From: Deltaproteobacteria bacterium
GTDB lineage: Bacteria > Desulfobacterota > DSM-4660 > Desulfatiglandales > HGW-15
Direction of reading: 5' to 3'
Assembly: GCA_020342025.1 (NCBI GenBank)
Contig: CP070840.1
Span: forward strand, 3,777,476 to 3,839,314
DNA length: 61,839 nucleotides
A program made the translations under genes and the position numbers. Below are positions 7,608-15,816 of the stretch, piece by piece. The notes under the pieces were generated by a model. The model was not told the DNA's origin and ran no database searches. It saw only the letters and a program-made list of their open reading frames with translations. Numbering within the stretch: the first letter of the stretch is position 1; the number at the start of each line of letters is the position of its first letter.

Positions 7608-9050
7608 ATGCAGTTGTGCGATCATAGTGCCACGGCACTCGCAAGAATGCTTCGCAAGGGCGAAGTGAGTTCTCGTGAGATCACCGAGTCTGTGCTCCAG
7701 AGAATTGATGATAAAGAGGACGGTATTAATGCCTTTATCACGGTAACGCCTGAAATAGCCCTGAGACAGGCCGATCTGGCGGACAAGAGATTTCGAGAAA
7801 ATAAGAGGGTTTCTCTTTTGAACGGGATACCCATTGCGATCAAAGACAATATGTGTACGCAAGGCATACCAACGACCTGTGGATCGAGGATTTTGGAAAA
7901 CTACATCCCTCCTTACGATGCGACCGCGGTGGCAAAGGTCCTGCAAACTGGCGCTGTGCTCATGGGAAAAACCAATATGGATGAATTTGCCATGGGCTCT
8001 TCCTGCGAAAACAGCGCCTTTGGACCGACTCACAACCCTCTGAACCTGGAACGCGTCGCAGGGGGTAGCAGCGGCGGGTCTGCGGCCGCAATCGCCTCGG
8101 GGGAAACGGTCCTCGCCATAGGATCGGATACCGGGGGCTCTATCCGTCTCCCCGCCGCTTACTGCGGGATTGCGGGGATAAAACCCACCTACGGCAGCGT
8201 CTCCCGATACGGTCTGATTTCCTATGCATCATCGTTAGATCAAATAGGGGCCCTTGGTCGCACCGTTGAAGATTGCGGGTTGCTTCTGAATGTCATCTGC
8301 GGACATGACAAAATGGATACCACTTCTGCTGATATCAAACGACCTGACTTCCTGCGTTCCCTGAGGCAAGGCATCGAGGGTATCAAGATAGGTCTTCCAG
8401 AGGAATACTTTATTGAGGGTCTAGATCCGGATGTCAAAGATCAGGTTATGCGGGCTGTCTCATTGTTGGATGAAAAGGGAGCGGAGATCATTGATATTTC
8501 CTTACCCCACGCCCGTTACGCCATCAGTTCCTATTATCTCATAGCGACGGCTGAAGCGAGCAGCAACCTGGCCAGGTATGATGGCGTCAAGTACGGTTTC
8601 AGGTCCGGTGAAGAAATCCATGACTTGGTGAACATGTATCAGGAGACCAGGAGTGAGGGATTTGGTACGGAAGTGAAGAGGAGGATCATGCTGGGAACCT
8701 ATGTCCTCTCTGCCGGTTATTATGACGCCTATTATTTAAAAGCACAGGAGGCGAGGGCCCTCATCAAACAAGATTTTGATGAGGCCTTCAAAAGGGTGGA
8801 CTGCATGATCACCCCTGTCTCACCCTGTCTGCCTTTTAGACTGGGGGAAAAGATGGCCGATCCCCTTCAAATGTATCTTGTGGACATTTACACGGTTTCT
8901 TTGAACCTGTCCGGACTTCCCGGAATGAGCGTAAACTGTGGAACGCTTGAGGGGTTGCCCGTTGGTCTCCAGATTATTGGAAGGCCATTTGACGAAGAGA
9001 TGGTGCTCAAAGTTGGATATGCCTGTGAGAAAATTGCGGGACATGCATAA
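7608..9050 (+). CDS. gatA: Asp-tRNA(Asn)/Glu-tRNA(Gln) amidotransferase subunit A
   Basis: The amidase subunit of GatCAB, which hydrolyses glutamine and passes ammonia to the kinase site in GatB. 480 residues, the usual length. The Ser-cis-Ser-Lys machinery is intact and numbered as in the crystal-structure family: Lys79 (AIKDN), Ser154 (AGGSSGGS) and Ser178 (GSDTGGS). It begins 3 bp after the aspS-gatC stop (TAAAGG-ATG) and its own stop is directly followed by the gatB ATG, so the three subunits are translated from one message. With non-discriminating AspRS in the same operon, the likely main product is Asn-tRNA-Asn; Glu-tRNA-Gln is a possible second substrate. Confidence 0.97.
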   Translation: MQLCDHSATALARMLRKGEVSSREITESVLQRIDDKEDGINAFITVTPEIALRQADLADKRFRENKRVSLLNGIPIAIKDNMCTQGIPTTCGSRILENYIPPYDATAVAKVLQTGAVLMGKTNMDEFAMGSSCENSAFGPTHNPLNLERVAGGSSGGSAAAIASGETVLAIGSDTGGSIRLPAAYCGIAGIKPTYGSVSRYGLISYASSLDQIGALGRTVEDCGLLLNVICGHDKMDTTSADIKRPDFLRSLRQGIEGIKIGLPEEYFIEGLDPDVKDQVMRAVSLLDEKGAEIIDISLPHARYAISSYYLIATAEASSNLARYDGVKYGFRSGEEIHDLVNMYQETRSEGFGTEVKRRIMLGTYVLSAGYYDAYYLKAQEARALIKQDFDEAFKRVDCMITPVSPCLPFRLGEKMADPLQMYLVDIYTVSLNLSGLPGMSVNCGTLEGLPVGLQIIGRPFDEEMVLKVGYACEKIAGHA

Positions 9051-10505
9051 ATGGATTATGAGATTATCATTGGGTTTGAAACCCATGTGGAATTAAAGAC
9101 AAAGACAAAGCTTTTTTGTGGTTGCGCGGTGGAGGATGGAGCACCCCCAAACACGCATATCTGCCCTGTCTGTACGGGGCAACCCGGGGCACTCCCCGTC
9201 CTAAACAAGAGGGCCGTTGAACATACCATCCGTGCCGGCATAGCCATGAATTGCACGATTAATAGACGGTCTCGATTCGCACGCAAAAACTATTTCTACC
9301 CCGATCTTCCCAAAGGGTATCAAATCTCCCAATATGAGCGGCCTTTTTGCGAGAATGGATACCTTGAAATTCAAGATGATGAGGGCCGTCCTTATGCTGT
9401 GGGCATCAAGCGAATTCATCTTGAAGAGGACGCCGGAAAGTTGGTGCATTCAGCCACCTCATTTGAGGAATCGGATTACAGTCTCGTGGATTACAACAGG
9501 TCCAGTGTCCCGCTCCTTGAAATCGTAACCGATCATGAGCGAAACCCTTTGCGTTCGGTGAACGAGGCCCGAGCCTACCTGGAAAAACTGAGGCAGACGC
9601 TTATCTATATAGGAATAAGTGACTGCATTATAGAAAGGGGCCAGTTTCGTTGCGATGTGAATATATCCATTCGTCCCGAGGGGGCCTTAGAATATGGCAA
9701 CCGCGCCGAAATAAAAAACATGACCTCTTTCAAATTCATAACAGAAGCTCTGGAGTATGAGGTCAAAAGGCAATTGAAAATCCTTCACTCGGGGGAAGAG
9801 CCTTCCCAGGAGACAAGGCTTTTCGATGAGAAAAAGAAGATAACAGTATCCATGCGGAGCAAAGAAGACGCACCAGATTACAGGTATTTCCCAGACCCTG
9901 ATCTGGTGGAGATGGACATTGACCGTGAATTTGTGGAAAAGATCCAGAGTAGCATGCTCGAACTGCCTGATCAGAAGGTGAACCGTATCATTAAAGAGTA
10001 CCGAATATCCAAGAAAGACGCCCTTATTCTGACGAAAGACAGAAACGTATCAGACTTTTTTGAGCGTTGTGCCGCCTTTTGTGATGATAGAGTTAGATTG
10101 AGTAGCTGGATGATCAAGGATCTTTTTAAACTCCTCAATGAGGCTGCCATCACCATAGAGAAATGTGCCCTCTCTCCAAAAGCGTTTTCCACCCTTATCA
10201 ATGTGATCTCAAGGGGTGATATCACAGACCAAATCGGGAGAACGGTTCTGGAAATTATGTTCCAAACGGGCCAGGATCCTGAATCTATTATAGACAAGAG
10301 AGAGCTTAAACCGATTCAGGATGAAGAACTCCTGGAGAGCGTGTTGAATGAAGTGATTTGGGAAAATCCTGAAGCCGTGAATAAGATAAAAGAGGGAATG
10401 ACAAACCCGATCGATTTTCTAATCGGGCAGGTGATGAAAAAGACTCAGGGCAAAGCGAATCCCAAAAAGGTGAGGGAAATAATACACAAAGCGTTTTTGC
10501 AATAG
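9051..10505 (+). CDS. gatB: Asp-tRNA(Asn)/Glu-tRNA(Gln) amidotransferase subunit B
   Basis: The GatB subunit binds the misacylated tRNA and phosphorylates its side-chain carboxylate before ammonia attack. 484 residues, full length: catalytic cradle (GFETHVELKTKTKLFCGC), the zinc-site cysteines in CGCAVEDGAPPNTHICPVCTG (read as two clusters, CGC and CPVC), RKNYFYPDLPKGYQISQ, PDYRYFPDPDL, then the helical and YqeY-like tRNA-binding tail ending GKANPKKVREIIHKAF. The start codon follows the gatA stop with no gap, without a strong ribosome site, which points to coupled translation. Very secure. Confidence 0.97.
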   Translation: MDYEIIIGFETHVELKTKTKLFCGCAVEDGAPPNTHICPVCTGQPGALPVLNKRAVEHTIRAGIAMNCTINRRSRFARKNYFYPDLPKGYQISQYERPFCENGYLEIQDDEGRPYAVGIKRIHLEEDAGKLVHSATSFEESDYSLVDYNRSSVPLLEIVTDHERNPLRSVNEARAYLEKLRQTLIYIGISDCIIERGQFRCDVNISIRPEGALEYGNRAEIKNMTSFKFITEALEYEVKRQLKILHSGEEPSQETRLFDEKKKITVSMRSKEDAPDYRYFPDPDLVEMDIDREFVEKIQSSMLELPDQKVNRIIKEYRISKKDALILTKDRNVSDFFERCAAFCDDRVRLSSWMIKDLFKLLNEAAITIEKCALSPKAFSTLINVISRGDITDQIGRTVLEIMFQTGQDPESIIDKRELKPIQDEELLESVLNEVIWENPEAVNKIKEGMTNPIDFLIGQVMKKTQGKANPKKVREIIHKAFLQ

Positions 10506-10541
10506 CCGGCGGAGATAAGAGTCGGCAAATTCCTCCGCCGG
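10506..10541 (+). terminator. GC-rich hairpin after gatB
   Basis: A perfect 9-bp stem, CCGGCGGAG (10506-10514) with CTCCGCCGG (10533-10541), begins at the base after the gatB stop codon. No run of T follows, so it may be a weak terminator or an mRNA 3'-end stabiliser. The rest of the gap to 10744 shows no gene. Confidence 0.5.
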
Positions 10542-10744
10542 TTAACCCTAATCACATCCTCTTGTTCCATGGACGTGGCGCTCTCTGAGGCCTAGGCGCT
10601 ACCCTCTCTCCGAGCTGAAGACTCTACGAGCCGGAAGCCGGCCTGCAGTCCCTGCGGGACGTAGTCGCGCTGGAGACCAGGGCAGGCCATTACTCCCATT
10701 TGAAAAAGACCTGAAAGTTCTGCTTATCCGTTCAGGGTGTCGGA

Positions 10745-12076
10745 TCACAACACGGGCAGATATTTGTTGATTTCGAATTGGCTCACGTGGGTTCTGTACT
10801 TATCCCATTCAATCTTTTTGTTTTCAATGAATTTATTGAAAATATGGTCCCCCAGAACTTCTCTGACCAACTCACTTTTCTCTGTTTCCAGAGTAGCTGC
10901 ATAAAGATTGCCAGGTAAATCCGTAATGCCATGTGCCCTTCTTTCAGCGGGATTCATCTCAAAGATATCCTCCTCTATGGGATCCGGCAGTTCTAGTTTC
11001 TTCTCTATACCACTCATACCTGCCCCCAACATGACCGCAAAGGCGAGATAGGGATTGCATGCAGGATCGGGCGAACGGAACTCAATCCTGGTGGCTTTCT
11101 CCTTGCCCGGCTTGTACATGGGAACCCTGATCATGGTTGACCTGTTCCTCCTGGCCCATGACACGTAGACCGGAGCCTCATATCCGGGCACCAATCTCTT
11201 GTAGGAATTGACCCACTGATTGGTGATGGCCGTGATTTCTGGGGCATGACGTATCAACCCGGCGATGTAGTTTTTGGCCATCTCTGACAGATTGTACTTA
11301 TCTTTAGGATCATAAAAGGCATTCTGGTTACCTTTAAAAAGGGACTGATGGGTATGCATACCGCTCCCGTTCTGCCCGAAGATGGGTTTGGGCATGAATG
11401 TGGCATACACACCATGTTTGCGGGCGATCTCCTTGACCACCACGCGGTATGTCTGTGTCTTGTCAGCCATCCTGAGACCTTCATCATACCTGAGATCTAT
11501 CTCATGTTGGCTGGGCGCCACCTCATGGTGGCTATACTCCACATCGATCCCTACGGACTGGAGGGCAAAGATGGTATCTCTTCTCAGGTCGCTTCCTAGA
11601 TCAAGGGGACGGGAATCGAAATAGCCCCCCTCATCTATAATCTCAGTGCACTTATGATCCTTGAAATAGAAATATTCCAGTTCGGGTCCCAGATAATAGG
11701 TGTAACCCTGATCCTCAATTTTCTTCAGAAGTCTCTTAAACACGTAACGAGGATCCCCCTCATAGGGCGTCCCATCAGGGTTTAAAATATCGCAGAACAT
11801 GCGGGCCACGGGGCGGTCGCCCACCCGCCACGGCACCAGCTGAAACGTTGTGGGGTCTGGTTTGGCAATCATATCGCTCTCTTGAATCCGGGCGAAACCC
11901 TCAATAGAAGATCCGTCAAACCCCATTCCTTCCGTCATCCCTTCCTCTAACTCCGATGGGGTTATGGCAAAACTCTTGAGCATGCCCAAGACATCAGTGA
12001 ACCAGAATTGGATAAAACTGATATCTTTATCCTTTACGATCTCCTTCACATCATCCACTGTTTGGCATATTAGCAT
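10745..12076 (-). CDS. glnA: Glutamine synthetase type I, alpha subclass (second copy)
   Basis: 443-residue paralogue of the enzyme at 1836-3164 with the same motifs: GFDGSSIEGFARIQESDM, GSGMHTHQSL, NRSTMIRVPMY and tail IEWDKYRTHVSQFE. The feedback arginine is Arg63 here. Adenylylation motif absent, as in the first copy. The proteins are clearly similar throughout but differ at the N-terminus and in many surface positions, so the duplication is not recent. It is a single-gene unit with its own sigma-54 promoter (12176-12191), whereas the first copy lies inside the glnB operon. Both would respond to the same activator if the shared upstream motif is functional; why two enzymes are needed is not evident. 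Confidence 0.95.
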   Translation of the reverse strand: MLICQTVDDVKEIVKDKDISFIQFWFTDVLGMLKSFAITPSELEEGMTEGMGFDGSSIEGFARIQESDMIAKPDPTTFQLVPWRVGDRPVARMFCDILNPDGTPYEGDPRYVFKRLLKKIEDQGYTYYLGPELEYFYFKDHKCTEIIDEGGYFDSRPLDLGSDLRRDTIFALQSVGIDVEYSHHEVAPSQHEIDLRYDEGLRMADKTQTYRVVVKEIARKHGVYATFMPKPIFGQNGSGMHTHQSLFKGNQNAFYDPKDKYNLSEMAKNYIAGLIRHAPEITAITNQWVNSYKRLVPGYEAPVYVSWARRNRSTMIRVPMYKPGKEKATRIEFRSPDPACNPYLAFAVMLGAGMSGIEKKLELPDPIEEDIFEMNPAERRAHGITDLPGNLYAATLETEKSELVREVLGDHIFNKFIENKKIEWDKYRTHVSQFEINKYLPVL

Positions 12077-12175
12077 TTCATTCCCTCCTTCTGTCGTAAG
12101 AAATCCCTATGCATAAAATGGCCATCTCCCACTTCCCAACGCCTTTATGCGGCATCACTTTATTTGGTATGCTAT

Positions 12176-12191
12176 AGCAATCATAGTGCCA
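12176..12191 (-). promoter_or_regulatory. Sigma-54 promoter of the second glnA
   Basis: The minus strand reads TGGCACTATGATTGCT, again an exact TGGCAC-N5-TTGCT. The expected transcription start is near 12165, giving a leader of roughly 90 nt before the glnA start at 12076. Together with the glnB promoter it shows nitrogen-limited control by sigma-54 of both glutamine synthetase genes. Confidence 0.85.
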
Positions 12192-12271
12192 CAGGGCATC
12201 CCAAGGCATTTTCATTTTATATTCAAATTCTTAGAGTTAAGACCGATAGAGACAAAGCGAAATCACTTTGT

Positions 12272-12314
12272 TACAATTTTGTTGTTTTTTGCCCGTTCGC
12301 CTTACAGAAATGTA
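12272..12314 (-). promoter_or_regulatory. Candidate enhancer site for the second glnA promoter
   Basis: TACAATTTTGT (12272-12282) and TACAGAAATGTA (12303-12314), the latter preceded by TTCGC, lie 81 bp upstream of the -24 element. They repeat the pair at 5071-5112 with a spacing differing by one base. The remainder of 12077-12559 is AT-rich intergenic DNA without a credible gene. Confidence 0.6.
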
Positions 12315-12559
12315 TAGATCAATCGTGACCCCCGGTCAACGAGTAAGCCTATAATATTCTGAAGCCTCCATATTAGCGAAACCACAAAAATCCGTGCTCT
12401 TTGGTTAACTAGAATGGGAGGGCCAAATCTCAAAATAATGGTCATTTACTGTATAGTTAATTTTTGCATATTGCACTTTATGTTGAAATATTTTGTTGAA
12501 ATGGTTTAAAATAATTAACTCTTAAATCCATAACATCCCCTTATCCGCGTAACCCCCGA

Positions 12560-13360
12560 ATGAGGCTGAAAGAACTTTCCATAATCCAATATCAGAATGT
12601 GAGTAGGAACCCGGATGTGCACAGGCTGTGGCTCTCCATCGATTCCTTTCAAAGACAAATAGAATATCTGACGGCAAATAAATTTCAACTCCTTTCCATG
12701 GATGATGCGATTCATTACATGGAAAGGAAAAAGAGGATAGAAAATGGGCGCCCCATCTCTCTCACCTTCGATAATGGATACAAGGACTTTTACGAAAACG
12801 TCTTTCCTATCCTCATCCAGAAACAATACCCAGCGACCCTATTAATTTCTCCTCCAAAAGTGGGAAAATCTGCGACCATTGGGACGACACAGGTGGATCA
12901 TCTTTCTTGGAGCAGGCTGGAAGAACTCAGAAGAAATGATATAATAATAGGGGCCTATGAAGATTCCGCTTGGAATATTAATCATATTCAAGAAAGTTTG
13001 GTTACGGAGCATATCGTTGCGTACAAGAAGATTTTGGAAGACAAGTTGGGAGAAGAGATCCGCTACTTTGGCGTAAAAGAAGGGGTTCCAAACCTCGCGA
13101 TTCGCTCTCTCCTGATGGCTGAGGGGTACAGGGCCTTTCTCACGGAGTGTCCAACAAATAGGAAACCAGACCTTTACTCCATTGGAAGGATACAGGTTGA
13201 TGATGACGACTTCAACATCTTCCTCACCAAGATATCCAGGACCTACCTCTTTTTTAAAGACAAGAAGAGTTGGAAATATATTCGGGATTACAGCCTAGAC
13301 AAGGTGGCCCACAAAATATCCGAGACGTATGACAGCTTGAGAGGGAGAAGTTCGCATTAA
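12560..13360 (+). CDS. Polysaccharide deacetylase-like (NodB-fold) protein with degraded metal site
   Basis: 266 residues resembling carbohydrate esterase family 4. The segment ISLTFDNGYKDFYENVFPIL matches the family's TFDDGYKDFYENVFPIL, but the second Asp, a metal ligand, is Asn. The second motif, normally HxxxH, reads IIGAYEDSAWNINHI, so its first His is missing and only one remains. It therefore looks like a catalytically impaired or repurposed member. No signal peptide is seen, which is also unusual for a periplasmic deacetylase. Next downstream are a GT4 glycosyltransferase and a WecA-like transferase, so a part in surface-polysaccharide assembly is inferred. No strong ribosome site precedes the ATG at 12560. 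Confidence 0.72.
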   Translation: MRLKELSIIQYQNVSRNPDVHRLWLSIDSFQRQIEYLTANKFQLLSMDDAIHYMERKKRIENGRPISLTFDNGYKDFYENVFPILIQKQYPATLLISPPKVGKSATIGTTQVDHLSWSRLEELRRNDIIIGAYEDSAWNINHIQESLVTEHIVAYKKILEDKLGEEIRYFGVKEGVPNLAIRSLLMAEGYRAFLTECPTNRKPDLYSIGRIQVDDDDFNIFLTKISRTYLFFKDKKSWKYIRDYSLDKVAHKISETYDSLRGRSSH

Positions 13361-13469
13361 TGCTATCCTCCTCCTCAACCCTCCCCCTCGAAGGAGGAGG
13401 GTGGGGGTGGGGGTGGAAGGATCGTGAAGCCTCAAGCCCTATGGGTTTGAGGCGAAGCTTTATGATGTC

Positions 13470-14633
13470 ATGATTAGGGTTCTTCACATACACACCCTGC
13501 CCATAGTAAGTGGATCCGGCCTCAATACTTTGCTGAGCATGCAAGGGATGGACAGGAACATCTATAAGGTGGAACTGGCCTGTGCACCTGGGGGAAGACT
13601 GATCCCACTCGTGCAACAAAACCATATGGAGGTCAGGCCATTTAAAAACATGGTCCAACCCTTACATCCCCTCAAGGATACTATGGCCCTCCTGGATCTC
13701 ACAGCTTTCCTCAGGAGGCATTTTTACCACATCGTCCACACCCACAACTCCAAGGCCGGATTCTTGGGCCGCCTGGCTTCTAAATTGGCGGGTGTCCCCG
13801 TTATCGTCCATACCGTCCATGGTTTTGCCTTTCACGACGAAGAACCTCTGTGGCGACAGGTGCTATTTAGAAATCTGGAACGGTTGGGATCCCGTTGGTG
13901 TGATAAAATGATCTTTATATCCCAGCCTCTCATTGACTGGGCCTTGAAGGATCACATTGTTGCTGAGGAGAAAGTGGCAAAAATCTATAGTGGCATCCGG
14001 GTGGATAAATTCCACCCCGTGAAAAAACAAGAGAAAGATCGGATCAGGAGCAAATGGGAGCTAAAGCAAGAAGAGGCTGTTGTGGGGATGGTTTCCAAGC
14101 TCTGGGAAGGAAAAGGACATCACGTTCTTATAGGGGCCTTCAAGTTACTAAAGGAGAGAATCAAGGATGCCAAACTGGTCATCGTGGGTGAAGGGTATCT
14201 GTACGACGAACTCCTCAGAATGGTGGATACGAACGGCCTGCGTGAGTCTGTATTGTTCACAGGTTTTCAGATGGATGTGTCTGAAATCATCGCCACCTTT
14301 GATGTGGCTGTATTGCCCTCCTTTTTCGAGGGTATGGGCAGGGTGCTATTGGAGGCCATGGCCATGGAAAAGCCGGTGGTGGCCAGCCGCGTAGGAGGTA
14401 TCCCAGATCTGATCGATCAAGGCATCAACGGTCTTTTGGTACGCCCTGGAAATGTAAGGGAACTGGCTGAGGCCTTGGAAAAAGTGCTCAGTGACAAAAA
14501 GCTTGCCAGGAAAATGGGAAGAGAAGGGCGCAAGAGAGTCGAGGGGCAGTTCAGTGCCGATGTCATGGTACAGTCCATTGATAAGGTGTACCGTGAGCTC
14601 TTGGCCAGAAAGGGGATTGCATTTGAGACTTAG
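13470..14633 (+). CDS. Family 4 glycosyltransferase (GT-B fold)
   Basis: 387 residues. Rossmann-like N-domain with a glycine-rich acceptor loop (HTLPIVSGSGLNTLL), then the nucleotide-sugar domain with VGMVSKLWEGKGHHVLI, VIVGEGYLYDELL and the retaining-GT signature FFEGMGRVLLEAMAMEKPVV (E-x7-E). Such enzymes add sugars to lipid-linked or surface glycans at the inner face of the membrane. Its end overlaps by 11 nt the start of the WecA-like gene, so the two are co-translated and probably serve one polysaccharide pathway. Donor and acceptor sugars cannot be told from sequence. Confidence 0.9.
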   Translation: MIRVLHIHTLPIVSGSGLNTLLSMQGMDRNIYKVELACAPGGRLIPLVQQNHMEVRPFKNMVQPLHPLKDTMALLDLTAFLRRHFYHIVHTHNSKAGFLGRLASKLAGVPVIVHTVHGFAFHDEEPLWRQVLFRNLERLGSRWCDKMIFISQPLIDWALKDHIVAEEKVAKIYSGIRVDKFHPVKKQEKDRIRSKWELKQEEAVVGMVSKLWEGKGHHVLIGAFKLLKERIKDAKLVIVGEGYLYDELLRMVDTNGLRESVLFTGFQMDVSEIIATFDVAVLPSFFEGMGRVLLEAMAMEKPVVASRVGGIPDLIDQGINGLLVRPGNVRELAEALEKVLSDKKLARKMGREGRKRVEGQFSADVMVQSIDKVYRELLARKGIAFET

Positions 14634-15801
14634 AATCATTTGGTACGCGGTCATCGTGTTTTTTCTCCTTTTCTTATCATGCCCTTGGGTCAGGAGATTT
14701 TACTTTGATTCTGGTCTGAGATGGCAGTACATATTCATCTTTTCCTTCCTGGCGGCCTATTTCTTCACCCCCTTGTGCCGGTTGGCAGCTCTGAAGCTCA
14801 ATATTTTGGATGAGCCTGACTGGAGGAAGATACACTATAGACCCACACCACTCCTTGGTGGTTTGGCCGTTTACCTCGCCTTTTGCGCCTCTTTGCTGTT
14901 GAATGGCGTATTTCTTCCCAGTATGAAAATCCTCCTATTGGGGGCGACTCTGATTTTTGTTATGGGCCTCTGGGATGATATCCGGCCTTTGCCTGCCTTT
15001 CTTAAGTTTATTTTGCAGGGCCTAATTTCCCTTTTGGTCGTCATATGGGGAGATATTCAGCTCACCTTCTTCTACCATGAGTTTTGGGCCCCTGTTATCA
15101 ATATTCCCTTAACCGTGCTTTGGATCGTGGGGTTGACGAACGCCCTGAATTTTTTTGATGGGATTGACGGCCTGGCATCTGGCATATGTATCGTGACTGC
15201 CCTCTTTTTAGGACTCATCGCGTTCAAGACGGACCAACCTGCGTTGGGTTGGTTTGCGGTAGCCCTTTTGGGGGCCTGTGCCGGGTTTATCCCCTACAAC
15301 TTCAGATTCGGAGAATCGGGCCTCCTTTTTTTAGGGGATGCGGGTAGCACCTTCTTGGGGTTCACACTCGCTGGATTGGCCGTCTTGGGAAAATGGTCCA
15401 ATACCAGCCATTTCGTTTCCCTGGCCGCCCCGATCCTCATATTTGGTATTCTCATCTTTGATATGATCTATGTGAACCTGTCACGGATAAAAAACGGCCA
15501 GGCCAAGAACTTTCTTGAACTACTAACCTGTGTCAACAAAGATCACTTGCATCACCGTCTGCTCTTTATGGGGTTTGCACGGAAGGAAACGGTCTTTATG
15601 ATCCTTACCATGTCCACCTGCCTGGGATTTAGTGCCCTCATCATAATGAACCAAAGGTTTCTTGAGGCCATCCTTGGTCTGTTCCAGGCTGCACTCATTA
15701 TCGCATTGATTGTTATCCTGATGCTTAAGGGCCGAGATAGAACCCCTGAGGAAGGGGATCGAAGGACTTTCAGAAGGCGTCGCGAAGACCGTCTACCATG
15801 A
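14623..15801 (+). CDS. Undecaprenyl-phosphate sugar-1-phosphate transferase, WecA/MraY family
   Basis: Polytopic membrane enzyme that starts lipid-linked glycan synthesis by moving a sugar-1-phosphate from UDP-sugar to undecaprenyl phosphate. Motifs in order: DEPDWRKIHYRPTPLLGG, GLWDDIRPLPAF (DD motif), NALNFFDGIDGLASG, LLFLGDAGSTFLGF and the WecA-type histidine motif DHLHHRLLFMGF; about ten membrane segments. I start it at TTG 14623, seven bases after AAAGGGG, giving 392 residues. The frame stays open to 14491, but the extra N-terminus overlaps the glycosyltransferase and is not like the family. The HxHHR-type motif separates it from MraY. The substrate is probably a UDP-HexNAc, inferred from family. 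Confidence 0.9.
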   Translation: MRLRIIWYAVIVFFLLFLSCPWVRRFYFDSGLRWQYIFIFSFLAAYFFTPLCRLAALKLNILDEPDWRKIHYRPTPLLGGLAVYLAFCASLLLNGVFLPSMKILLLGATLIFVMGLWDDIRPLPAFLKFILQGLISLLVVIWGDIQLTFFYHEFWAPVINIPLTVLWIVGLTNALNFFDGIDGLASGICIVTALFLGLIAFKTDQPALGWFAVALLGACAGFIPYNFRFGESGLLFLGDAGSTFLGFTLAGLAVLGKWSNTSHFVSLAAPILIFGILIFDMIYVNLSRIKNGQAKNFLELLTCVNKDHLHHRLLFMGFARKETVFMILTMSTCLGFSALIIMNQRFLEAILGLFQAALIIALIVILMLKGRDRTPEEGDRRTFRRRREDRLP

Positions 15802-15816
15802 GTGGCCGTCTGCGAT

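Noticed and set aside
13361..13469. Terminator in the CCTCCTCCTC/GAGGAGGAGGG stretch before the GT4 gene
   Set aside because: Arms pair but no T-run follows and both flanking genes are probably one unit; could be simple-sequence DNA.
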